Source: Parapedobacter defluvii (GTDB taxonomy: Bacteria; Bacteroidota; Bacteroidia; Sphingobacteriales; Sphingobacteriaceae). From it: a stretch of 64,000 bases of DNA. Positions 1-8,081 of the stretch are shown one piece after another. How positions within the stretch are numbered: position 1 is the stretch's first letter; each line of letters starts with the position of its first letter. The position numbers and the translations under genes are program-made. The notes under the pieces were generated by a model. It did no database searches and was not told the DNA's origin. It saw nothing but the letters and a program-made list of their open reading frames with translations. Location: the NCBI RefSeq assembly GCF_014642075.1, contig NZ_BMIK01000002.1:434001-498000 (forward strand), in the 5' to 3' direction.

Positions 1-576
1 GCCAACATTATCACGAAAGCTGAATTCGTTGGGCCGGTAATGTCACTCTGTATCCAAAAGCGGGGGATAATCATCAATCAATCCTACCTTACCGCAGACC
101 GGGTGGAGCTGGTGTTTGAAATGCCAATGGGCGAAATCGTTTTTGATTTTTATGACAAGTTGAAGACGATCTCCAAAGGGTATGCTTCGTTTGACTACCA
201 CCAGATTGGTTATCGGCAATCCGATCTGGTCAAGTTGGATATCCGTCTGAACGGCGAACCCGTGGATGCACTTTCTTCGCTTATCCATCGGAGCAATTCG
301 TATGATTTCGGAAAGAAAATATGTGAGAAGCTAAAAGAGCTGTTGCCGCGGCAGCAGTTTGAAATCGCGATACAGGCATCCATCGGTGCCAAGATCATTG
401 CCCGGGAGAATATCCGTGCATTGCGCAAAGACGTAACCGCAAAATGTTACGGAGGTGACATTTCCCGGAAACGTAAGTTGCTGGAAAAGCAAAAGAAAGG
501 GAAAAAACGGATGCGGCAGGTGGGCAACGTGGAGATTCCACAATCCGCCTTCATGGCCGTGTTGAAGTTGGATTAG
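1..576 (+). CDS. lepA: Elongation factor 4 (LepA), C-terminal part
   Basis: This is the C-terminal 191 residues of LepA, the ribosome-associated GTPase that back-translocates stalled ribosomes. The reading frame is open to the first base of the window, so the gene begins upstream; the ATG at 40 is internal. The visible part holds the end of the EF-G domain V-like region and the LepA-specific C-terminal domain, recognised by the motifs [15 protein letters not shown], the basic KKGKKRM stretch and the ending [17 protein letters not shown], which is diagnostic of the family. The G domain is not in view. folD follows on the same strand after a 7-bp-unit repeat hairpin, so co-transcription is uncertain. 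Identification is firm. Confidence 0.96.
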   Translation, partial: ANIITKAEFVGPVMSLCIQKRGIIINQSYLTADRVELVFEMPMGEIVFDFYDKLKTISKGYASFDYHQIGYRQSDLVKLDIRLNGEPVDALSSLIHRSNSYDFGKKICEKLKELLPRQQFEIAIQASIGAKIIARENIRALRKDVTAKCYGGDISRKRKLLEKQKKGKKRMRQVGNVEIPQSAFMAVLKLD

Positions 577-581
577 TTGGT

Positions 582-655
582 AGACATTAGATATGAGATA
601 TCAGATATGAGACCATGGACGCCTCAAATCTCAAATCTCAAATCTCAAATCTCAA
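582..655. repeat. Heptamer repeat hairpin between lepA and folD
   Basis: Three 7-bp units of the type AGATATG (589-609, followed by AGA) face four perfect units TCAAATC (624-651), separated by about 11 bases. The left arm is an imperfect reverse complement of the right arm (AGATTTG would be exact), so the transcript can fold into a stem of about 24 pairs with several mismatches. It lies directly before the folD start codon. It may act as a weak terminator or merely be an expanded simple repeat; three other loci in the window have the same 7-bp period. Confidence 0.8.
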
Positions 656-659
656 AAAA

Positions 660-1541
660 ATGAACTTATTAGACGGTAAACTCGTATCATCGGAAATCAA
701 GGAAGATATTAAGCAGGAAGCAGCTGCTTTTTTGGCAGAAACGGGGAGAAAACCTCACCTGGTGGCTATTTTGGTTGGTAATGATGGTGCGAGTGAGACC
801 TATGTGGCCAGTAAAATGCGCAACTGCGAACTTGTCGGGTTCGAATCAACCAATATTCACTTCGATGCCAGTATTTCGGAAGATGAACTTTTAACCAAAG
901 TGAAGGAACTCAATGCGGATGATAGCGTGGACGGATTAATCGTGCAGCTTCCTTTGCCAAAACACATCGACCCCGAACGAGTTACCGAAGCGATTGATTA
1001 CCGGAAGGATGTCGACGGATTCCACCCGGTCAATCTCGGGCGTATGCAGCGCAACTTACCTTGTTTTATTCCGGCTACCCCCTATGGTGTCTTACTGATG
1101 CTCGCGCATTATGGCATTGATACCTCGGGAATGCACGCAGTTGTGGTAGGACGGAGTAACATTGTGGGAAGCCCGATGAGTATTCTGTTAGCCCGGAATA
1201 GCAATCCAGGAAACTGTACCGTGACGCTTACCCATAGCCGTACCCGCAATATCAAAGAAGAGGTATTAAGGGCTGACATCGTCGTGGCGGCCATTGGAAA
1301 GAAGCATTTTATTACCGCTGATATGGTTAGGGAAGGAGCCATTGTGATCGATGTGGGAATTAACCGCGAAGTGAGTGAGGCAACCAAATCCGGATACAAA
1401 CTGTACGGCGATGTCGATTTTGAAAATGTCGCACCTAAATCGTCGTGGATAACGCCGGTCCCGGGAGGTGTGGGCTTAATGACGATCGTCGGATTGCTGA
1501 AAAATACGTTGGAAGCTGCAAAAGGGACCATTTACCCATAG
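660..1541 (+). CDS. folD: Bifunctional methylenetetrahydrofolate dehydrogenase/cyclohydrolase
   Basis: FolD interconverts 5,10-methylene-THF, methenyl-THF and 10-formyl-THF in the cytoplasm, supplying one-carbon units for purines and formyl-methionine. The protein of 293 residues has the normal family length. Visible landmarks are the catalytic YVASK motif (Tyr48, Lys52), the VDGFHPVNLG segment and the NADP-binding signature GRSNIVGSP near residue 158, ending with TPVPGGVGLMT. The start is set at 660 (protein MNLLDGKLV); the longer frame from the ATG at 615 only translates the heptamer repeat into low-complexity sequence. Downstream is an unrelated lipoprotein gene after about 100 bases. Confidence 0.96.
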   Translation: MNLLDGKLVSSEIKEDIKQEAAAFLAETGRKPHLVAILVGNDGASETYVASKMRNCELVGFESTNIHFDASISEDELLTKVKELNADDSVDGLIVQLPLPKHIDPERVTEAIDYRKDVDGFHPVNLGRMQRNLPCFIPATPYGVLLMLAHYGIDTSGMHAVVVGRSNIVGSPMSILLARNSNPGNCTVTLTHSRTRNIKEEVLRADIVVAAIGKKHFITADMVREGAIVIDVGINREVSEATKSGYKLYGDVDFENVAPKSSWITPVPGGVGLMTIVGLLKNTLEAAKGTIYP

Positions 1542-1643
1542 CCAAAAGCTGAACTCCGGTAATGGATAGCCGATTTCCGCCGGTACTCAAACATTTTGGT
1601 ATAACAATTGTTTCTTCAACATTCAATAAAAGGAATAGATAAA

Positions 1644-2045
1644 ATGAATAAAATAGCATTAATAAGCCTATTTGCCGGAGCATTGTTCTTTGCTGCCTGT
1701 AACAATGGTACGTCCGGTAACGACACACATAACCCTGATCACGCGGACCATGACCACAGTCATGAAGGGCATGATCATACTGTCGGAGAAAAAGTGGACG
1801 CAGCTTTGGATACAATAGAAAAGGTGGGGGATACCATCGGTGAAAAGGCTGAAAAGGTTGGTGAAGATGCCAAATCAACGTTTGAAGATGCCAAAGAAGG
1901 AGTCAAAGCCGGCGTAAAAAACGCGAAGGAAGAAGTGAAGGAAGCTTCCAAAGCCGCCGCTACCGACGTAAAAAATGCCGCGAAGAAGGTAGGTAACGAA
2001 ATCGACGAAGCCGCCAAAGAGGTCAAAAAAGACCTGAAAAAGTAG
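1644..2045 (+). CDS. His-rich, coiled-coil lipoprotein of unknown function
   Basis: A 133-residue predicted lipoprotein. Residues 1-19 form a signal peptide ending in a lipobox (FFAAC, Cys at about 19). Next comes a His/Asp-rich stretch (HNPDHADHDHSHEGHDH) that could bind divalent metal, then a long Lys/Glu/Ala-rich amphipathic helix with repeats of the type EKVGDTIGEKAEKVGEDAK and VKNAKEEVKEASK, resembling LEA/YtxH-like stress proteins. No enzymatic domain is visible. The ATG at 1644 is preferred because it gives a clean signal peptide; the frame upstream to 1608 does not. The role is unknown; envelope metal binding or stress protection is only inferred from composition. Confidence 0.75.
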   Translation: MNKIALISLFAGALFFAACNNGTSGNDTHNPDHADHDHSHEGHDHTVGEKVDAALDTIEKVGDTIGEKAEKVGEDAKSTFEDAKEGVKAGVKNAKEEVKEASKAAATDVKNAAKKVGNEIDEAAKEVKKDLKK

Positions 2046-2088
2046 AAACATCCATTGGTGATTTCGGCATTATTATTTGTCCCCCCCA

Positions 2089-2167
2089 ATTGATTAGGAT
2101 GTGCAAAAGCAACCTAGTGACGCGCACCGCAGGGAGCGTTACAGTTGCGTTGCATATCCTAATCAAT
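2089..2167 (+). ncRNA. Long structured hairpin, possible leader or small RNA
   Basis: A 79-nt imperfect palindrome. The outer stem pairs 2089-2106 with 2150-2167 (18 pairs), a middle stem pairs 2109-2113 with 2144-2148, and an inner stem pairs 2117-2123 with 2136-2142, closing a 12-nt loop at 2124-2135. The two non-Watson-Crick positions are both G-U if the plus strand is transcribed but would be C-A mismatches on the minus strand, which favours a plus-strand RNA. No T-tract follows, so it is not a classic terminator. It lies 58 bases before the response regulator start. Function unknown. Confidence 0.55.
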
Positions 2168-2225
2168 CATCCTCCCACCTTTTTACAGATTTTCAACCTA
2201 TCTTTATCCGGTAAATAATCCGGAA

Positions 2226-2900
2226 ATGAAGATACTCATCATTGAAGACGAACAGGGCCTGCGGGATAACATCACCCAATTTTTGCAAAAAGAACAATAT
2301 ATTGTAGAGGCGGCAGCCGATTTTCGTTCGGCTATGGAAAAAATTGCACTCTATGATTACGATTGTATTTTGTTGGATGTGGGGCTGCCCGACGGGAACG
2401 GACTGAATCTGCTCCGGACCTTGAAATCCAAACAAAAGCGTGACAACGTTATTATTATTTCAGCCAAAGATTCATTAGATGACAAGTTGGAAGGACTGGA
2501 TCTTGGTGCAGACGATTACCTCACCAAACCCTTTCACCTGGCCGAACTCAATGCACGCATCAAAGCTGTATTACGTCGCAAGGCGTTGGACGGGCGCAAC
2601 GTTGTTAAGTTGAATAACATGGAACTGGATTTTAACGGGCGTACGCTTAGCGTTGATGGAGTGGAAATCCATCTCAACCGGAAGGAGTTTGATATATTGG
2701 CGTTTTTTGTGGTCAACAAAAACAGATTGATTTATAAATCTGCGCTGGCAGAGCATGTTTGGGGGGACCATATGGATAACGCCGACAATTTTGATTTTAT
2801 CTATTCCCAAATAAAAAACCTCCGCAGGAAATTAAAAGATCACGGTGCCAACCTCGAAATCCAGGCTATCTACGGTGTAGGTTATAAACTGACCGTATAG
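2226..2900 (+). CDS. OmpR/PhoB-family response regulator
   Basis: A cytoplasmic transcription factor of 224 residues. The N-terminal receiver domain (about 1-115) carries the acidic pair at Glu7/Asp8, the phospho-acceptor Asp51 (LLLDVGLPDG), Ser79 and the conserved Lys101 (TKPF). The C-terminal winged-helix domain (about 128-224) ends with the family signature YGVGYKL. It sits directly before the histidine kinase gene: its TAG at 2898-2900 is followed at once by the kinase ATG, so the two are co-translated. The upstream hairpin at 2089-2167 may lie in its leader. The regulated genes are not evident from the sequence. Confidence 0.95.
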   Translation: MKILIIEDEQGLRDNITQFLQKEQYIVEAAADFRSAMEKIALYDYDCILLDVGLPDGNGLNLLRTLKSKQKRDNVIIISAKDSLDDKLEGLDLGADDYLTKPFHLAELNARIKAVLRRKALDGRNVVKLNNMELDFNGRTLSVDGVEIHLNRKEFDILAFFVVNKNRLIYKSALAEHVWGDHMDNADNFDFIYSQIKNLRRKLKDHGANLEIQAIYGVGYKLTV

Positions 2901-4181
2901 ATGAAGCTCCTCAACCATACGCTGTTATACCTGTCTGCTTCCCTGGTGCTTATTCTGAGTATCTGGGCCGTAGTCTTTTATTTTAGCATGATGGAGGAGG
3001 TGTATGACAGCATCGATGATGGGCTCGAAAACTATAAAATGCTCATCATCAAGAAAGCTAACCGGGATTCTACGTTACTTCAGAAAAGCCGCTTCGATGA
3101 GAGCAACTATGCCATACGGCCCATAGACAGGGAGTTTGCCTTACAGGCCACCGAAGAGTTCAAAGATACGTCCATATATATGGAATACGAGGAAGATTAT
3201 GAGATTGTACGTATGCTCACCACGTATTTCTCCACCCCACAGGCCGAGTATTACGAACTGAAGATCATCACTTCGATGGTGGAAGGGGACGACCTCGTCG
3301 CGGACTTGCTGCACGCGCTGCTGTGGCTGTATGTCGCGGTAATTGCCAGTGCATTCATCATTAACAATTGGGTGTTGCGTAAAATATGGAGCCCCTTTTA
3401 CCAGTTGCAAAGCGAATTACGGGGATTCCGCTTGGGCGAAGATAAGATCTTTCAGCCCCCGCAAACCCGTGTGCGCGAATTTCAGGATATGAACCATACG
3501 GTGGCCGAATTGCTTCGGGCCAATATCGCCGTATTCCAGCAGCAAAAGCAGTTTATCGAAAATGCCTCTCACGAATTACAAACCCCGTTAGCCATTGCAA
3601 TCAATAAATTGGAATTGTTGCTTGAGCAATCTCCGGAAAAAAACGGTCAGGCACAATTGCTCGCTAATGCGATTCACTACCTGGAGCGGATGACCAGGCT
3701 CAATAAATCGCTGCTCCTGCTTTCAAAAATCGAAAACCGGCAATTCTCAAAAGAAGAATTGGTTAATTTCAACGAGCGGTTACGGGGGCAGGTGGATGAT
3801 TTCGAAGAACTTCTCCTCTATCGGAATATCCATTTGAAGATGATCGAAAACGCCGTCCTCACACGGCGCTTTAATGGAGATCTGGCCGATGTATTAATTA
3901 CCAATCTGCTGAAAAACGCCATTGTCCACAATCACGAGGGGGGGCGGGTGATCATTACGGTTGGAAATGACGGATTTGAAATTGCGAATACCGGCAAGCA
4001 GCAGCCCCTGGATTCCGAGAAGATGTTCACCCGCTTCTATCGGTCGGCCGATCAATCGTCATCTACCGGGCTGGGGTTAGCGGTGGTAAAAGCAATTGCG
4101 CAATTGTATCAGGCAGAAGTAGGGTACCGCTACGAAGACGGACTGCATCGTCTATACTTCCGCTTAACTCATCTGATGTAA
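2901..4181 (+). CDS. Sensor histidine kinase
   Basis: Inner-membrane sensor kinase of 426 residues, partner of the response regulator immediately upstream. Transmembrane segments are visible at about 9-30 and 134-157, enclosing a periplasmic sensor of about 100 residues rich in Glu/Tyr with no recognised fold. The dimerisation/phosphorylation domain has the H-box SHELQTPL with His224. The ATPase domain has the N-box LLKNAIVHN and a G-box STGLGLAVV near the C-terminus. Its stop overlaps the end of the convergent gene by 13 bases. The signal it senses cannot be read from the sequence. Confidence 0.94.
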   Translation: MKLLNHTLLYLSASLVLILSIWAVVFYFSMMEEVYDSIDDGLENYKMLIIKKANRDSTLLQKSRFDESNYAIRPIDREFALQATEEFKDTSIYMEYEEDYEIVRMLTTYFSTPQAEYYELKIITSMVEGDDLVADLLHALLWLYVAVIASAFIINNWVLRKIWSPFYQLQSELRGFRLGEDKIFQPPQTRVREFQDMNHTVAELLRANIAVFQQQKQFIENASHELQTPLAIAINKLELLLEQSPEKNGQAQLLANAIHYLERMTRLNKSLLLLSKIENRQFSKEELVNFNERLRGQVDDFEELLLYRNIHLKMIENAVLTRRFNGDLADVLITNLLKNAIVHNHEGGRVIITVGNDGFEIANTGKQQPLDSEKMFTRFYRSADQSSSTGLGLAVVKAIAQLYQAEVGYRYEDGLHRLYFRLTHLM

Positions 4182-4441
4182 TCTTCATCGGTCGGATCCA
4201 ACGGCTTATTGATATCGAGTGACGGGTCGACCGTTTGTTGCTCCTCGTTACTCCGCCTCCTCCTGGGGCGCCCTAATAAAAAACCTACAATGGCGCCGAT
4301 GAAAAACATGGTGGCCAAAACACCCAATTTGGGGACTGTCCGGTTGCCAAATATCCAAAAATTCACCTCATCCATGTTTTTCATGAGTATGACCGTGACC
4401 AATACCGTTATTACGATGATGAAAATGGTTTTTGCACGCAT
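4169..4441 (-). CDS. Small LapA-like (DUF1049-type) membrane protein
   Basis: A 90-residue inner-membrane protein with two hydrophobic segments, about residues 3-20 and 35-56, separated by a short loop (VNFWIFGNRTVP) as in the DUF1049/LapA group. A basic patch (RPRRRR) follows the second segment, then an acidic cytoplasmic tail ending in DPTDEDYIR. The start at 4441 (MRAKTIF) is chosen because the longer frame adds a poorly plausible N-terminus. Its last 13 bases overlap the convergent histidine kinase gene. LapA-type proteins are tied to lipopolysaccharide assembly in Proteobacteria; whether that holds here is not known. Confidence 0.7.
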   Translation of the reverse strand: MRAKTIFIIVITVLVTVILMKNMDEVNFWIFGNRTVPKLGVLATMFFIGAIVGFLLGRPRRRRSNEEQQTVDPSLDINKPLDPTDEDYIR

Positions 4442-4540
4442 GGTTTTTCGTTTGAATGTTGAAACGAAAGTACTAAAAATCTTTTTGGATATCAGTCTAC
4501 TACACAAATTAACATTTTTTAACTTTTTTTTTTGAATTTT

Positions 4541-4570
4541 TTGTCGTTGAGAGATTATGTTGTATTTTTG
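4541..4570 (+). promoter_or_regulatory. Bacteroidota-type promoter for the SusC locus
   Basis: A -33 element TTG (in a run TTTTTTG, 4541-4543) is followed after 19 bases by TATTTTTG at 4563-4570, which matches the -7 consensus TAnnTTTG. Transcription would begin at about 4577, leaving a leader of roughly 360 nt before the SusC start at 4941. Confidence 0.65.
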
Positions 4571-4940
4571 GCGCAGCGATAACTAACACACACATAGAAA
4601 ACAGCACACGTAGACACAAACTATTGGGTAATTTTTACAAGACACTTTTTTTAGCATCTGCTTGATTGACTCAACCCCGTTGTTGTTCTGTCAATTTAAT
4701 TACCTGTAGAGATTTCGATATTGACATTGTGGCTACCTATTTCAGGAGAGTAAAGTGATGTTTCGGAAAATGACCATAGAAAATAGGCGGTACCGGCTTG
4801 TCATTAAACCAGGAGAATAATTCACGGAAAATTTTTTGCTTATTACCGTGCCCCGGCCCCCTTGGCGAGCGGGCGGGAGCGTTAAATGATTTCAACAACT
4901 TTTATTATACGACTATTTTTTAACCAAATTCACAAAACAC
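4571..4940 (+). other. Long 5' leader of the first SusC locus
   Basis: About 370 bases without a convincing long gene. It holds a possible 20-codon open reading frame (4758-4820), a small hairpin (CACGG at 4823-4827 with CCGTG at 4846-4850), then a GC-rich patch at 4851-4882 before the AT-rich start region. No known riboswitch consensus was recognised. A leader this long suggests post-transcriptional control of the SusC gene, but that is inference. Confidence 0.4.
4758..4820 (+). CDS. Possible upstream open reading frame (20 codons)
   Basis: An ATG at 4758 opens 20 codons ending in TAA at 4818-4820, preceded by AGGAGA at 4744-4749 at a suitable 8-base distance, which is unusual in this window. 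The product is basic (several Arg/Lys, ending IKPGE), has no signal peptide and no recognised family. It may be a leader peptide that tunes SusC expression, or chance. Confidence 0.25.
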   Translation: MFRKMTIENRRYRLVIKPGE

Positions 4941-7900
4941 ATGAAACAAAGATTACTATGTTTCTTTATGTTGGGGATGCTGCTGATTGGATCAGCACAT
5001 GCCCAAGACAGGAGAATCAGTGGTAGAGTGACAGATGTAAGTACCGGTGAGCCGATAGCGGGGGTATCCGTTTTGGCTGACGGTTCGGCTGCTGTTACAG
5101 CCACGGATGATAATGGACAATATTCCTTTGTTATTCCGCAAAATTCTCAATCATTAACATTCCGTTATTTAGGCTATGTTAGTCAAACAACTCCGCTGAA
5201 TGCTTCTAATGTTGTCGATGTAACGTTATCTCCAAATACGTCGGAATTGGAAGAGGTTGTGGTAACTGCATTGGGGATTGCCCGGCCCAAGAATGAATTG
5301 AGCTATGCTGCTACATCAATAAACAATGAAACATTGACTCAGGTAAATGCCGTAAATGCCATTAATGGATTGCAAGGTAAAGTGTCCGGATTAAATGTAA
5401 CGACAATAAGCAGTGGCGTATTTGAGGACGTAAATATTAACCTACGCGGTATACGCTCGCTGACAGGAAATAACGATCCTTTATTGGTTTTGGACGGTGT
5501 TCCGACCCCGATTAGTTACTTTTCCTCACTTAACCCGAATGATATCGAGAACGTCTCTGTTTTAAAGGGTTCCTCTTCGGCAGGTATATATGGTCCCGAT
5601 GCCCGTAACGGAGTTATTGTGGTAACTACCAAGAGAGGATCTGATACACCGGTAATCACCGTTAGCCATGCCACACAATTTCAGAATATTTCCTTTTTTC
5701 CTAAACTCCAGAAAGAGTTTGGTTCAGGCGGGTATGGATCCTACATACCTTATGAAAACTGGTCATGGGGGCCTGCGTACGACGGTTCTACCAAAGAAAT
5801 TGGTCACGAATTGCCGGATGGGAGCGTTCAGACAGTAGTTTATAGCGCTACTGATGAGCGGCAGGACTTCTTTGATACGGGAGTTACCATGCAAAACGAT
5901 GTTTCACTGTCCTCCAAGGGCTTTTTCTTAAGCTTGCAGGACGCAAACATTAAAGGCATTGTACCCGGCGATAAAAATAGACGTACCAGCGTTCGTCTGA
6001 ATGCGACCCGTGAATACGGAAAATTTGACGCTGGAATGAACGTCAACTACAGCCAGATGAATTATAAGGTGTTTCACGATGAAGGTATGGGGGATTATTT
6101 TACCGCGCAGAATGTTGGTGGTAACGATGGGATAATGGCGCAAATATTTAATACCCCGGCTCATATCCCGTTGTCAAAATATAAGAATTTTGAAACCGAT
6201 CCTTTTGCTGACTACAACGGATACTATAATGACTATGGTTTAAATCCGTACTTTGCAATTGATAACTGGCGGCGTGAAGGAAAGCGACAAGATGTGTTGG
6301 CTAACCTGAGACTTGGTTACAAACCAACTGACTGGCTTAGCTTTACCTATATGGCCGGTTTAACCAGTCAGACGAGGATTGATAGAAACTATTCGAAAGG
6401 CGAGGTTCCTAATGAATATGGGCTTGGCAGATCTTTCACATTAATTCCGGGTACGGTAGAGGAGCAGCCCTATGCGTATACTAGGTTGTCGTCGGAGCTA
6501 TTTGGTCAATTGGATAAGCAGTTGGATGGGGACTTTAGACTTAAGGCTATTTTGGGAACGTATGTGAGACAGACGGAATTCCGGAATACAGAAGTAGGTG
6601 CCGGAAATCTAGTCGTTCCTGAACTCTATAATATAGGTAATCGCACCGGAAGTCTTTCCGGTGCTTCAACCTACAGCCAGTCAAGATTATTTTCCGTTTA
6701 CGGTAGTGCCGCCTTAAGCTATAAAGGCTGGGCTAACGTCGAGTTCACGGGCCGGAATGATCAAACCTCACTTTTAGCTATGGGGAACAACTCCTATTTT
6801 TATCCAGGAGTTAGTGGATCCGTGTTACTATCGGATGCGATACCGGGCTTTAAAAGCAATGCGTTTTCATATTTAAAGCTTAGAGGGGCATGGAATAAAA
6901 CGGGTAATGCCGAAATTAGTCCGTATTCGTTGGCGGCTATTTATACACAGCCAGCTTATACAGGTTTTCCATTTGGGTCGTTACCCGGATTTACAGCTGG
7001 AAATACCACATACGATGCGAATTTAAATCCTGAGTTCGTAAATAGCACTGAAGCTGGTATTGAATCTGGATTTTTAAATGGCCGTATCACCTTGGAAGCT
7101 ACTTATTTCTACCAAAAGAACACCGATCAGATCATCAGTGTGAGAACGTCGGATGCAACCGGGTACAATTTCGCCAATTTGAATGCCGCTTCGTTTATTA
7201 ATAAAGGTATAGAGATGGATCTTGGTTTATCCCCGTTGATCAAGTTCCAGGACGGAGGTGTTCATTTCCGTGCAAATGCAACCTATAATAACAGTGAAGT
7301 GATCGGCGTCTACCCCGGATTAGATGAAGTATCCATCGGTGGTTATGTCGCGTCGGGCAACGTAGCGGTAATAGGCAAGCCTGCTTTTGTTATTAGAGCG
7401 ACGGACTATCTGAGAGATGACGAAGGCCGCATTATTGTTGATCGTGTTTCTGGCTATCCCTCTGTTGATCCGAACAGTAAAGATTTTGGCCGAACACTTC
7501 CTTTGTGGATTGTCGGTCTAAATCCGTCGGTACAATGGAAAGGTTTCAACTTATCTGCGTTATTTGAATACAAAGGGGGACATTATGCATCGTTCTTTGC
7601 GATGGGGAGTGATATGTCCTGGACGGGTGTAGGTGAAGCAACTGCTTTGAACCACAGGGAGCGATTTGTGCTTCCTAATTCTTCGTATGAAGATCCTGCC
7701 AACCCCGGCACATACCTGCCGAACACAGATATTACGGTAGCAAATGTAAATGACTTTTTTACAGGTGTGTATCGCGATGCTGCATCTAACTTCATTACCA
7801 GTGCAGCCGCTTGGCGCATGCGTGAATTATCGTTGTCTTATGATTTTCCCGAGCACATTCTAGCGAGGCTTGGAGTCGTAAAAGGTTTGTCCGTAGCGTT

Positions 7901-8063
7901 GACAGGAAGGAACCTGTTTATATGGGTGCCTAAAGAAAATAAGTTCAGTGACCCTGATTTCAACAGTGTGAATGAGGACTATCCCAATACCTTCGGGATT
8001 GTCAATTCAGTGTCCTATCCTCCGGTCAGGAACTTTGGATTTAATGTAAACTTGAGATTCTAA
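4941..8063 (+). CDS. SusC/RagA-family TonB-dependent outer-membrane transporter
   Basis: A 1040-residue outer-membrane transporter that imports substrates delivered by its SusD-type lid with TonB energy. Order: signal peptide (1-21, ending AHAQ), carboxypeptidase-D-like domain (about 25-95, ISGRVTDVSTGEPIAGVSV), TonB-box-like LEEVVVTALG, plug domain (about 115-235, with LRGIRSLTGNNDPLLVLDGVP and the NGVIVVTTKRG end) and a 22-strand barrel ending in FNVNLRF. There is no N-terminal STN domain, so it is not wired to a FecR-type anti-sigma factor. It is followed after 18 bases by its SusD partner. Substrate is unknown. Confidence 0.95.
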   Translation: MKQRLLCFFMLGMLLIGSAHAQDRRISGRVTDVSTGEPIAGVSVLADGSAAVTATDDNGQYSFVIPQNSQSLTFRYLGYVSQTTPLNASNVVDVTLSPNTSELEEVVVTALGIARPKNELSYAATSINNETLTQVNAVNAINGLQGKVSGLNVTTISSGVFEDVNINLRGIRSLTGNNDPLLVLDGVPTPISYFSSLNPNDIENVSVLKGSSSAGIYGPDARNGVIVVTTKRGSDTPVITVSHATQFQNISFFPKLQKEFGSGGYGSYIPYENWSWGPAYDGSTKEIGHELPDGSVQTVVYSATDERQDFFDTGVTMQNDVSLSSKGFFLSLQDANIKGIVPGDKNRRTSVRLNATREYGKFDAGMNVNYSQMNYKVFHDEGMGDYFTAQNVGGNDGIMAQIFNTPAHIPLSKYKNFETDPFADYNGYYNDYGLNPYFAIDNWRREGKRQDVLANLRLGYKPTDWLSFTYMAGLTSQTRIDRNYSKGEVPNEYGLGRSFTLIPGTVEEQPYAYTRLSSELFGQLDKQLDGDFRLKAILGTYVRQTEFRNTEVGAGNLVVPELYNIGNRTGSLSGASTYSQSRLFSVYGSAALSYKGWANVEFTGRNDQTSLLAMGNNSYFYPGVSGSVLLSDAIPGFKSNAFSYLKLRGAWNKTGNAEISPYSLAAIYTQPAYTGFPFGSLPGFTAGNTTYDANLNPEFVNSTEAGIESGFLNGRITLEATYFYQKNTDQIISVRTSDATGYNFANLNAASFINKGIEMDLGLSPLIKFQDGGVHFRANATYNNSEVIGVYPGLDEVSIGGYVASGNVAVIGKPAFVIRATDYLRDDEGRIIVDRVSGYPSVDPNSKDFGRTLPLWIVGLNPSVQWKGFNLSALFEYKGGHYASFFAMGSDMSWTGVGEATALNHRERFVLPNSSYEDPANPGTYLPNTDITVANVNDFFTGVYRDAASNFITSAAAWRMRELSLSYDFPEHILARLGVVKGLSVALTGRNLFIWVPKENKFSDPDFNSVNEDYPNTFGIVNSVSYPPVRNFGFNVNLRF

Positions 8064-8081
8064 GACAAAAAAAACAGAACG

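Noticed and set aside
615-659. Upstream ATG extending folD by 15 codons
   Set aside because: The extension only translates the TCAAATC repeat; the family N-terminus begins at 660.
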